A stretch of 64,000 bases of DNA, from the NCBI GenBank assembly GCA_012934845.2, contig WNNJ02001107.1:124001-188000 (forward strand), given 5' to 3'. The DNA is from Pomphorhynchus laevis (lineage: Eukaryota > Acanthocephala > Palaeacanthocephala > Echinorhynchida > Pomphorhynchidae). The position numbers and the translations under genes were made by a program. Below the pieces are notes generated by a model that saw only the letters and a list, made by a program, of their open reading frames with translations, was not told where the DNA came from and searched no databases. Positions 46,279 through 58,072 of the stretch are shown here, in pieces; the stretch's first letter is position 1, and the number at the start of each line of letters is the position of its first letter.

Positions 46279-46525
46279 CTTTCTGGTTGTGGCACGATAT
46301 TATCCTCACAGGTATTCATCTTATTTTTGATACAGCAGGACGCTACTAATCAGTCTGGGTGGGTCTCATCAGCTGCTGACCCAGACCTACATTTCACGTT
46401 TTGACCCTTATTATCTGTTTTCTTCCGTAGACTGATGCTGATCGGATTTGAAGTCAGGACGTCTGTATCGCGATTCAACGTTACATCCACTAGATTGGCT
46501 GCTCCAGTGGTGTAGATATACATTT
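46279..46525 (-). mobile_element. tRNA-headed SINE, copy 1
   Basis: Minus-strand sense. The head has a B-box-like CTTCAAATCC (46443-46452) and a weaker A-box candidate (TAGTGGATG). The central module with AAAAC and CTGATGA follows, then a tail ending CGTGCCACAACC. Copies at 46678, 46864, 51.8 kb and 59.1 kb. Confidence 0.7.
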
Positions 46526-46677
46526 CTGTATATTACTTTTGGTAGGGGATCGTATTCTAACGATCTATTAGAAACCTACCTAGTTATGTGATCCGCTAGC
46601 CGGATCACTGGTTTTTCATGCTGCTACTTGCAATGAACGTTTTTAATTGTACTTGATTGCATCTGTGAGCTGAAATT

Positions 46678-46863
46678 TCTTTCTGGTTGTGGCACGATAT
46701 TATCCTCACAGGTATTCATCTTATTTTTGATACAGCAGGACGCTACTAATCAGTCTGGATGGGTCTCATCAGCTGCTGACCCAGACCTACATTTCACGTT
46801 TCGACCCTTCTTATCTGCTTTCCCCGTACACTGATGCTGATCGGATTTGAACTCAGTACGTCT
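46678..46863 (-). mobile_element. tRNA-headed SINE, copy 2
   Basis: About 95% identical to copy 1 over its body. B-box-like AGTTCAAATCCG at 46842-46853 on the minus strand. It meets copy 3 head to head, forming a long inverted repeat. The 61-aa frame 46750-46935 is a by-product of this structure. Confidence 0.75.
46761..46807 (-). ncRNA. Hammerhead-like module in SINE copy 2 (putative)
   Basis: Minus-strand RNA reads GGGUC-GAAAC-GUGAAAU-GUA, fifteen bases, CUGAUGA-GACCC. GGGUC/GACCC is a perfect 5-bp helix II closed by G10.1-C11.1. ACGU/AUGU around a GAA loop makes a short helix III with GUA as cleavage triplet. Helix I cannot be drawn adjacent to both cores, so activity is doubtful. Confidence 0.35.
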
Positions 46864-46982
46864 GCAGCTGATGAGACCTGGGTCAGCAGCTGATGAGACC
46901 CACCCAGACCGATTAGTAGCGTCCTGCTGTATCAAAAATAAGATGAATACCTGTGAGGATAATATCGTGCCACAACCAGAAT
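46864..46982 (+). mobile_element. tRNA-headed SINE, copy 3 (body only, inverted)
   Basis: GCAGCTGATGAGACC occurs twice at the start, then the body GATTAGTAGCGTCCTGCTG and the tail ending CGTGCCACAACCAG. It is the reverse complement of 46678-46790. Confidence 0.8.
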
Positions 46983-47432
46983 AAATGAAGTTAAACTTAT
47001 TTCGTTAATCAATAAGGATTTAATAATATGGACAAGAATATTTCTTATTTGATTGCTTATATTGCACGTTTCTAATTAATAAATATTTATTTGCTGACAT
47101 GTAATCGTTGATGAACAGTCGATTGTAAAAGAAATAACACATGTGTTTCCAATGAATTTACTAAGACAAAATAATGTGTAATCAAATTGCTTAATGCAAT
47201 CAGTCGCGAAATCAGAATAATCTCGGATTTCCATATAGCGATTAAAACATATTTTTAGCATGCTATAGAAAAAGCGTATCTGAATGTATTAAATTCTATA
47301 ATTACATGTTTGATTGAAGTTTCAAATGAAGTACGTGAAATTGATGAGAACGCAACAAACACTTTTATAAAAACTAAGCAAACGTAAAATATATCAGATG
47401 GCTTTATTATTCGAAATTTTAGAAGTAAAAAA

Positions 47433-47662
47433 TCCTCCTGATGACCTCTAATTCTTATTCTGATACAGCGTCTGTTATTTATTAGTCAATTCATAAAAAT
47501 GACATTTATTTAAAATTTCATTTTTTTAACTTGATTTAAATTAGAAAATCTAAAAACAATTATTAATTTTGTTATTTAATTATTAAATTTTGATTTAGCA
47601 TTATTATGTTTTGTTTATTTTATAATTATATTAAATACGTAGACTCAGTTAGCTGATTTAAT
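47433..47662 (+). mobile_element. Penelope-like tail, plus sense, 5'-truncated
   Basis: Begins TCCTCCTGATGACCTC and ends GACTCAGTTAGCTGATTTA. Opposite in orientation to the copy at 48026, which lies 360 bp away. Confidence 0.85.
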
Positions 47663-48025
47663 CTTTAATTTTTGCATCTATGTAAAGGGATAAGGCTACA
47701 TATTTGTTAATATTTGTCAGATTTGTTGAAAATTAATGAGCCAATCAATGAGTTCAATTTTCGTTGTATAGCATTTTAACGTTTAACAGTTAAAATAATT
47801 CAAACAAAAATAAAATGTTTTTGTTAAATTGGGACATTTTCGAAAATATCCCAATTTAATATAATTTAAGTTTAAAATTTAAATTTTAAAATATTAATTC
47901 ATGCACGAGAACTAGTTATGATTAAATAGACGATTTTAGATGAACTGACTACAAATAAAGTTAGAAATAAATGTTGCTTAAGCTTGATAATGAAACTTTT
48001 ATTGATAAAATGCAAGAAAATATAT

Positions 48026-48543
48026 TTAAATCAGCTAACTGAGTCTACGTATTTAATATAATTATAAAATAAACAGAACATAATATTGCTAAATTAAAAT
48101 TTAATAATTAAATAATAGAATTAATAATTGTTTTTAGATTTTCTATAATTTAAATCAAGTTAAAAAAATGAAATTTAAAATAAACGTCATTTTTATGAAT
48201 TGACTAATAAATAACAGACGTTGTATCAGAATAAGAATTAGAGGTCATCAGGAGGAACTGCTATGCTATCAGGTTTCGGCCCCTAACTCCTCTACCCAAC
48301 ATAGCAGCGGGGCCAAATACATGCTAATGATGTATTTCCTCTGAAATAACTATCTAGTATCTTATTCTAATACAAAGTATATTATTTATTATCCATCCAT
48401 AAAAATTTGCCACTTAAGAGTTTAAATTTATTCTTTATATTATTGTGTTGATTTATATATTTTACTATTTTCTGCTTGATGTTATTTTTATAGTAACCTA
48501 GTTTAAAATATGTATCTATTAAATTATTTAAATGATTTTGAAG
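48026..48543 (-). mobile_element. Penelope-like element, 5'-truncated, tail plus last coding bases
   Basis: Nearly identical to 4761-5299, so a recent insertion. It ends at 48543 in a fold-back (48526-48556) instead of continuing into the RT. ATTTAAAT occurs at both outer edges and could be an 8-bp target duplication or part of the fold-back. Confidence 0.85.
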
Positions 48544-48557
48544 AAATCATTTAAATA

Positions 48558-50744
48558 CGACAGATTTCGTTTAATAATTACGAGTATTGCAATTGTGTTA
48601 TAAATTCTTTATGCATTCAATTTTATATATAATTATATTTCATTATATATAATTATATATTACTTAATCATAATTATATATATTTAATATATTTGATTAT
48701 ATATTTTATATAATTTTAATAATAAATATATTAATATATATTTTAAGATAAGAATATATAATATTAAGCTATTACCAATTATCCCCTTTGGATATTAAAA
48801 ATTTGAGTTTCATTCGAATATTTGATCTCTAAGCAGATTACAAATAATCAATTTAAGAGTTTCGATAAGAAATTACATTTGTAATTATATTCTAATTACA
48901 CCAATGTTATACAATTAGAAATTATGTGGATCTTGACATTCTCATAGCTAAGTACATTTTAGAACTACTTAAAACTAAGTACATTTTTCAAATTATGTGA
49001 TTAATAATTACTCTGAATTGTAATTTGATCGTGAATATATCTTTGTGATTATTTATGGAATATAAGTAATATTTTTATTAAATTGTATTTATTCATTGAA
49101 GTTAGAATGTAGATGTTAAATTCAGAGATTAATTCAAATTTGATTTTATATCAAAATCCACTAATCAAAAAAGACGGTTGTTGAATTTTATCTTTAATTT
49201 AGCGTTCGGCTGATACATCAAACTTATTTTTCATTGCAAATGATTAACAGCGCTACCATGTCAACTACACTAATGGAATTGTTTGAAAGTAGGTAAAATT
49301 TGTAAGAATTCTTATAAAATCTGCTACTATGAAACTGTTTTTAACTTAAAATTCTGACGAATTTATAGTTTCACTATATTTTATATTCGAATTTGGAAAC
49401 ATTTTTCTATAATCATTTCAGTGAGTTCGAAGAAATTGCATTTTGAGAATTACATTACATGAAACATCGTCCGCTGTAAGTTTTATTGTGACACTTATAA
49501 ATATTTAGTGTTTATCTTAGCTTGCATTCAAGAAAATTCATTTTCCCGGCTATTTATAGTATCTGATCTGATTTATTTTACTGACAAGTTATTATTGACC
49601 AGTCGACTGCATTTTCCCGATAATATAACCTCTGTCAGAAATACTGAAACTATGTATTATTTATACTACAAAATATAAGTATAAATCAAAGTATAAATAA
49701 ACAAAATATTATTAAAATGTTAAATTTACAATATGTAAATCAACAAAATATTATTAAAAATAAGTTTAAACTATTTAACAAACTAATATTTATCCTAAAT
49801 ATTTTTGATATATTTAATATTTTTAATAATTAAATAAATATTATTTTATCAAAAATATTGATTTATCTTTGTTTATCTTATTTTCTAATAAGATAAAATA
49901 CGTGGACTCAGTTATCTAATCTGATCTGTGATTATTTTCATTTTTTTAATGAAAATAATCATTAAATTAATTTAATAAATTAATCTAAAATGTTACAATT
50001 TGTATCCTTTGGAATTGAAAGATCATGTGTCGAAATGACAGATGTTCCTTTTCCAAGGAACTACTGGATCCACCGGATGTGCTGCTGATTTTGGCCTCGA
50101 CAGGGTCCACAATGCTACATGTCTCATTTGAACATCATTATTTTAAGTATTTCGTTATTATTTAGTAGTTATTTTTAAATAACCACCAACTTACATAAAC
50201 ACGTGTCAAATTATTTGATTTGACATTATCTAAATTAGACGTAAAATTATCTTTAATTGTACGAATTAAGTAATTGAATTTTAAAACTCAGTTTTCTTGT
50301 TATCGAATACCAATTTTTTAATGCATTGTCAAAAGAAGACTTTATTAAAATTACAAGCTTAAAAAATACTACGGTTTTATTTCTATTATAGCGTTAATAA
50401 TAACGTCAAGCGAAATTAAATTCAAAGCACCTATTGCAATATTTTTCAAATGTATATACATTAAAATAGTAATTATAACACCTCCTGTATTTTTTCACAA
50501 CAAAAATGATTTAAAAGAAATTTACTTTAAATAAAGTAATTTAATGTATGAATATTAATATAAATCTTGTCAGATACGACACTTTTGGCATCGAATTATT
50601 AATTATAATTCAAATTGTTAATTACTAATTAATTTTATTAATTAATAAAATAGTAAACAAACAGAAATAAAAAGAAAAATGACATTATTATTTACAAATG
50701 ATTTATTTATTTATGATTTATTATGATTTATTTTTTATTTTTAG
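48558..50744. other. AT-rich region upstream of shark
   Basis: Perfect hairpin at 49930-49960 (13-bp arms). A less AT-rich island 50030-50125 (GGATCCACCGGATGTGCTGC) may be a repeat remnant. No other exon recognised; 5' untranslated exons of shark may lie here. Confidence 0.4.
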
Positions 50745-50782
50745 AAAACAGCGTTGACTATTTGATTAAGGAAGATAACAGA

Positions 50783-53700
50783 ATGCTAGATAAATCCATT
50801 TCCGATAACAATCTTCGCTGCTATCATGGCGTTCTTTCGAGAAATGAAGCTGACACAATATTAAAAAAAGAAAGTGCATCCAACGGTATCTTCGTTGCTA
50901 TTATAATATTGAATGTTTTCAGCCTTTACAGTTAAAGAATTTAAATGTTAATATCTTATGAAAAATATAATGTTTGATAATAAAAAATTTGACCTAAGTG
51001 TTCATAAGATTTTAATAATAAAGTTCAGGATTTAAGCAGAACATAAGAATTCAAACACTCTACTGTTGACAATTTTTAAACAAATTACAATATGGCGTGA
51101 TTATTGATTTGTCCACATTTTAATCAAAATAATTGGCGTGGCTTGAGCATTTTTAAAACTAAAATTAAATTTAAATGAAATTAGTGGAAAACATCACACA
51201 TTTTAGATTTATATTTTAATAAAAGATTATTTTATATTTATACTTTATTATTAAATGATCTATAAGGATATATAGATCGATAATAATTTATAATTAGATT
51301 TGTGATCTTTTTGAAGCCAATAATGAAAAATCTAATGTTTAATTAACCTTTTGTGAATTTAAACCCTTTTAAAATATTTTAATATTTTAATTACAAAATA
51401 TTGCTGATATATTAATTCTTCTTATAGTTATATTAATTCTTCAGTAACAAATTACAGGTTTCTTAATAAAAAAGCCGAAAACATGATTTTTCTAGGTAAA
51501 CTGCACGAAAGGCATGAGCTTCGAAACATTTGGTTTTTATAAAAATAACTATAATTATTTTTATATAATTGAAATAATATTAATGAAGAGTGAACCCGCT
51601 TCATCATCGGGTGCTGCTACGTCTTTCGACAGCGCGACCTTGTAGCTTTAGAGTGTGCATACAGAGATGTCAATAGAGAGTGTCTGCTCGAGGTTTGAAT
51701 CCGTACATAGAGTTCGTATAGGATTAAAATAATTGAAATGCTGATGACTATTTTTATTCCGCAAGCTACTTTAATCATATCTATATATGCGCCAACAGAA
51801 GTTCGCTACACTTCAGTATTGGTGGACCTCATCATCTACTAATCAAATATCAACGTTTCACGTTTCGGTCCTTTTAATGTTGGCTGACGATCACTCGACT
51901 CGTCTGATTTTATTGGCATTTAGATTTAATGAAAGACCCGTCTAACATTTTGCAAATTTAATCTGTTTCTTCGTTTGCTGGTGGAGCTCTTTTTGTGATC
52001 GTTAATGTAATTAATTAACCACTAAAATGATTAATTAGTAAGATATACGGAAATTTTATTATTTAAAAAATTATACAAAATATATCTTCAAAAGATATGT
52101 TATGTTATTATTAATTAACTATAATAAGTTAATTTACTTTTATACATTTTTATAAATAAGAAAATAATTAATAAGTTAATTTTATTATTTTAAAAGTTAG
52201 TTAATAAGTTAATTTTATTATTTTGAAAACGTAAAAGATTTTAATCTGTATTTTTTATTCTTAATGACAGATTCAGCAGTTGGCAAGTTTTTGATAAGAA
52301 CTTCTGTCAAATCTACTGATCATTTAATTCTATCGATCTGCGGAATTGACAGAGTGCTTCATTTTCCTATACTTAGAAACGTAGATGGAACATGTGTAAT
52401 CGATAAAGAATCATTTCTAAGCATCGACGAATTATTAAATTACAGTATACAACACAGTTTGAAACTCTTTGGAGTAAAATTAACTTTGCCTATGATAAAG
52501 AATGTTTTACCGGATGAATTGAGAAAATCTGGTGTCAATACGTTGTTACATAGAATTGTAGAATCAGGTGGGCTTACGTGTTTACATAAATATTGCATTT
52601 ATTATATTTTTAATTTAAATAAGAATTCGTAAACTATTTAAATTCAATATATTTTTAGTCAATAAAATCAAACGATTCAAACTAATATGTTAATAATTTA
52701 AACGATTCAAATTCAAATGAATATTTTATTTGAATTTTTAAACATATTTTTCTGGTTTTAAAAAAAGCAAAAAATACACAAAAGTGTCAAGAAATATAAT
52801 CAATCCAGGAATTTAATTATTATATCGATATAAGCAAACAATTGTTTTAAGATCACAATTATAAATATTATATCAAATATTGAAATAACTCGAAATAAAA
52901 TCATAAAAAATAGCAAAAACTTCGATCTTTATTATAAAAATAATTTTGACAATGTTTATTAACAAGGTATAAATTCGATAAACTTTTTGTTTTGGAGAAT
53001 GATATACGAAATACAAAATTAATTTTCAATCATTATTTAATAAATTATTAAAAATAATTTGTTAAGTTTATAATTATTTATGAATAATTATTATTTGCTA
53101 CCTTCTGCAATAAATGTTCTAATTCGTAGGATGTAGATTAAAATTATTTGTCAAGTCATTGTATTTAGCGGAGATTACGAACAATTCAACTTATATTTTC
53201 AACCTATAAATTCAACTTATATTTTTCCTTGTTAGCAGAAGCTAGCAAAATATAAATACAGTATATTAATTTCGTGCTCGTTTATACCGCTTCATAATTA
53301 AAAGTTTTAAGTATTTTAAGTATTTATAATATTATACTATTAAGTATTTATAAAGTATTAGACGAATGCTTTAGATCATAGACGAATGTTTTTAATAGGT
53401 ACTGAAGAAATGCTGATGAAAGTCATTTCACATCATGAATGTCCATCATTATCAGTAAAAAATGAAAAAGGTACATTGCAAAGCGAAAGGATTTTCTTCT
53501 TATTTCTTTTTAGGTTATACACCATTGCATATAGCATGCTATTTAAATCGAGATACGATGATCGAGATTTTTATGTGTCATGGTGCGAAGTACGAAATTG
53601 TCAACGAGCATGGATGGAACTCAATTCACGTATAATTTTTTAAGTGTACAATTATTTCTCTTTATTCTAATTTTCTTAGATGGCCGCTTTAGGCAACAAT

Positions 53701-56700
53701 CCATCTTCATTATATCTTATGCGCGTTAACTGGAAGGCTGATCTTGAACGCGTTAACCCTTTAAATATGTTCACAGCATTGCACTGTGCGATATTGTGTA
53801 ACAATGTTGAATCAGCCAAGGTAATATTCTTACATGTTTTATATTATTTATCCAATTATTAATATAAAATTGTACCTCAAATCGTTTCTCTTCTGTGAAT
53901 CAAATCCACTAACTGAAGCTACTCATTTTAATAAATAAATTTTAAAATGAGGGCGTTACTATTTTTAAAAGAATGTGTTCTTCTATTATTTTATAAATTT
54001 ATTAATTGATTAATAGTTAATAAATCAATAAATTAATAATATATAACTAATCTAAATTTATAGATAATTTATAAATTTAATTCATGCATTTAAAATAATT
54101 TTTAATTTAAATATCTAGTTATAACATGATTAATAACTAAATTAAGAGCTAATGCTAGAGTACATTTATGAGAATAATATGTTTGTTAAAATTAAAATAT
54201 AAAACGTTTTTCATTCATAAAAGAGAAATAAACCATTTTTATCTAATAAATAAAACCATTTTTATCTATGACGGAGAAACGCTATATTCAGTTATATCCC
54301 TTGAACCATGTAAATTGTCGATGAATTAAAATACAATGAAATCATCCCAGAACAGTTTAGATAACGCCGATCAGTCAAAACGATCATTACTTGTACATGA
54401 CCTCGCACATATTGATGAACTTTTTAATTAAGCATTATTATGTTTTGTTTATTTTATAATTATATTAAATACGTAGACTCAGTTAGCTGATTTGATTCCT
54501 CCACCACCTAATAGTAGGAATTGTCAGAAGGGCTCGCCAGAAGGCTGACTACCAACTCTTCTACAATATAAGCTTCTACAAAATATTATTTAAAATATTT
54601 TTGATTTTTATTCTACTAATGTTTTTATTTTGACTGAATTTATTTTTATCTATATTAATTTTATATTGATGATCTAAACATAAATATCTATTGATAATGG
54701 CAGTAATTTCAGACTACATTTGACGAGTGTTGTTAATGCAATCTTAAATATATAGTATTTACAAATTAAAAATCAAATATTTTTGACGTATTTTTAATAT
54801 ATTATTGAGGTAGACACTAAATGAAGTGTAACGAACAGTCCTAGTGACTTCAGTATCGTCATCCTCCCAGGCAATTTAATCCCACTAGCTGTTCCATTTT
54901 TAGCTGTACCATGGGTACAACTGAAAATAGGTATATCTGTAAAATATTAAAACTCAATTGAATACAGTGAACTTTTAGATATTAAGTATATACTTATTAT
55001 TCAAGTATAAAAATCAAAGTGTACACCTCGGCATTGGAATTGACCAATTATTTATTTAAATTTTCAATTTAAATAATCGAGGAAAAAATTTATTATCTCG
55101 ATAATCAAAAGCAACCTTGCTTGTAAACAATAACTTACAGCAATATAATTGAAAACGAATTCATGTGCATATTTTAATAACTGAGAAAATTTCGACAAAC
55201 TGTTAATTGGCGAAGTCGTTATTCTTGAACATCCACTGTTAATAGTTCAAGAAAAACGCTTGCGTGTGTGTTCATAATGTGGACCCTTGAATAACAAGAG
55301 AACGGCGGCGATGATATTATAGACGATAATTTAATTTACAAAATTGTATGTATTTGTGTAACTTTTGAAATTTTGAACAATTATTTAATTCAACGAATTA
55401 CCAAATAAAACTGCATTTGTAATATTTGCTAGTATTTGTGGAATTTATTCGCATGAGCTCACGTTGTCACACCAGGCTTCTAAAATATAAAACTGTGTCT
55501 TCGTATTTATTTATTAATTTAGAAACAATTTACTGCTTTAACAATTACACATATTTGAGAATAAAATGCAATTCCATTTAATTTATGTAAATAAATTATA
55601 TTATTTTTTATTCACATTTTATGTGATAAAACTTTATGATAAAAATTTTTAAATTGTAGTTAAATGCTTCAGAAAGTTATTTGGTAAGTTAATTTTTGAA
55701 TTTAGATGTTGATTGCATTGGGTGCTAATAGAATGGCATTGAACGACTTAAATAAAACTCCTCTTGATTTGGCTAGAGATATAATGTCTGACGAGATCAT
55801 AATTGCTCTAAGTTGGTAGTACCTACGAACGAATATGTTATATAGTAATCGTTTTTAGCAGGCATTACTAATAATTCAACTTTGATTAATAGCAAAGCAA
55901 ATTGGTTCATTGGTGATTTGCCTCTTGATGTAAGCTAAAGAAATTTTACATTATGAAGTTACCGATTGCTACAGCAATCGATATTGTAATTTTCTAATTA
56001 TAAGATATTTATCTTTCTAATTTTAGTGTATTAGAATCCAAGTTTAGAATCAAATACTGACTTATTCCAATATTATTTTCGCTATTCTTAATTTTTTAAA
56101 GAAAGAAACTTATTACAAAACAGAAAGAATGAATTTGTGTCAAGTTGAAAAAGAGTTCTGGCGAGTATAAACTTTGAGACAACGACTTCTACTCGTGGCA
56201 ATGCTGCTAGACTGGATATTGCTTGTGCTGTCCTCTCTGACAACATATTTGAGCGCACGTTCTTCGTCGTTAGTATCTACTCTATCCATGCTCAATCGTA
56301 TGCCGAAATGAGTCCGGCATCCGTTTTTCAATATCATGATATCGCAAAGTTGCAAAGTATCGTGAAAGAGTGGAAACCATAGAGTAAGCCAAGTTTACCC
56401 ACTTATATTCTCGACATCTGGCGGAATAGGTATTCAAGCCAAATCATTACTGAAGAATTTAGCATAAGCAGAAACGTGACATTATCCAGATAATTATGCG
56501 GACGCCCTAACAAAACTCGAAGCCGAAATTTTCATCGCATTGGCGCGCTCTGCTTTTGCATGTTTACGAATGACGAGATCAATACGAAAATCATCAGCAA
56601 ATTTTAGGCCAGAATTGCAAATTTTAAAATCTAACATTGATGGGCCCATTTGCGGGAACCCTTAAAATATCCTTAAATAAATTTTCATCTCGATAAACAA

Positions 56701-57993
56701 ATTATTATTTTACTGTTAAAATAATAATTTAAATTTTTATAAAGAAAGAAATTTATTAATAGTACAAAGAAAAGAATGAATTAGTGTCAAGTTGAAAAAG
56801 AGATCTTCATCGTCGGTCGTAGGCGCATACGATAATTAGTGTATTATTTCTGGGCGATGAAATGCTGATCTGCATGCCCGTATACACATGAAAGACGACT
56901 TCGCGAGCGCCATCGAAAGACAATACCGTAATCTTCCAATTCAATTCCAAATAATGTTCATTATGCCTGTCAGATATCTTTTTTAAAAGAGTTTTGATAA
57001 CAGATGTGGCCTGATCCCCATACTCATACCGACGGCATTATGAATGGGATAAATGAAGAACGTTCAACAAACTGTACTCTTTCTGCGTATTTTTACAACT
57101 TCCGGCGTTCATGATATGAATATGGTAAAGCGAGATTGGCGTTCGCGGGAGCAAGTGCGTTGAAAACACTTATGTCTATGAAGGACCGTTCCAAACGAGT
57201 ATCAAACAATCCGCTCGCCACAATGTATAATCGAGCATGCGCGTCTTTCGTCGTTGTAGAATTTTGAAAAACCATGTTATCTCCAACAGGTTGATGTGTT
57301 GGTTCAATACCAACATCGTTACATCAGTCAGCGTTCGGGCCACAATACCCCTGACTATATTATGCCTAATTGTCGGCGGGCCTCGAGTTGGGCAAGAAAG
57401 TAAGTGCGGTAAACTGAAATTCACTCCACAGGCACAACTACCGAAACTCTACGTGGTTGGATAATTATATCTCACAGAAATGGCATCCCAAAATTCTCTA
57501 CAGCTAATTATATATAGCGAGCTGTCGACACTATAACTTCGCTATTCTTATAGAAGTAACAAAAATAAACTATTTTGTTTACTATTTCAGTTATCCTGAT
57601 TGCTCGCTTGATTTTAAATAAATCAATTCTCTTTTAAAATTTTTAAATATTTCTGGTCTGTACGAATGTTGACCTATCGCGCATTCAGTTGGGGTCTTCA
57701 TTAGGAAAGGAGAAATCAGTGATATATATATATATATATAATTGTCGAGAAGAAGAAATTGACTTGAAGAAGAAATTTTTCGAAACGCGTTGTGTTAATA
57801 AATTAGAAGTTTTTGTTCTCTGGATTAATTAACTGATAATTAAACAGATTATATATATATAGTTTAGATTATTTATTAAAATCAGCTCCGGGATCCTTTG
57901 ACGGATACTTGTATATATTAATACTCTTATTAATACTATTAATATATTATATATATTAATATATATAATATGTTTCCGGTTTGACTTAAAATC

Positions 57994-58072
<79 letters not shown>

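Noticed and set aside
46750-46935. 61-aa minus frame
   Set aside because: By-product of the head-to-head SINE pair; its start and end repeat the same peptide in mirror fashion.
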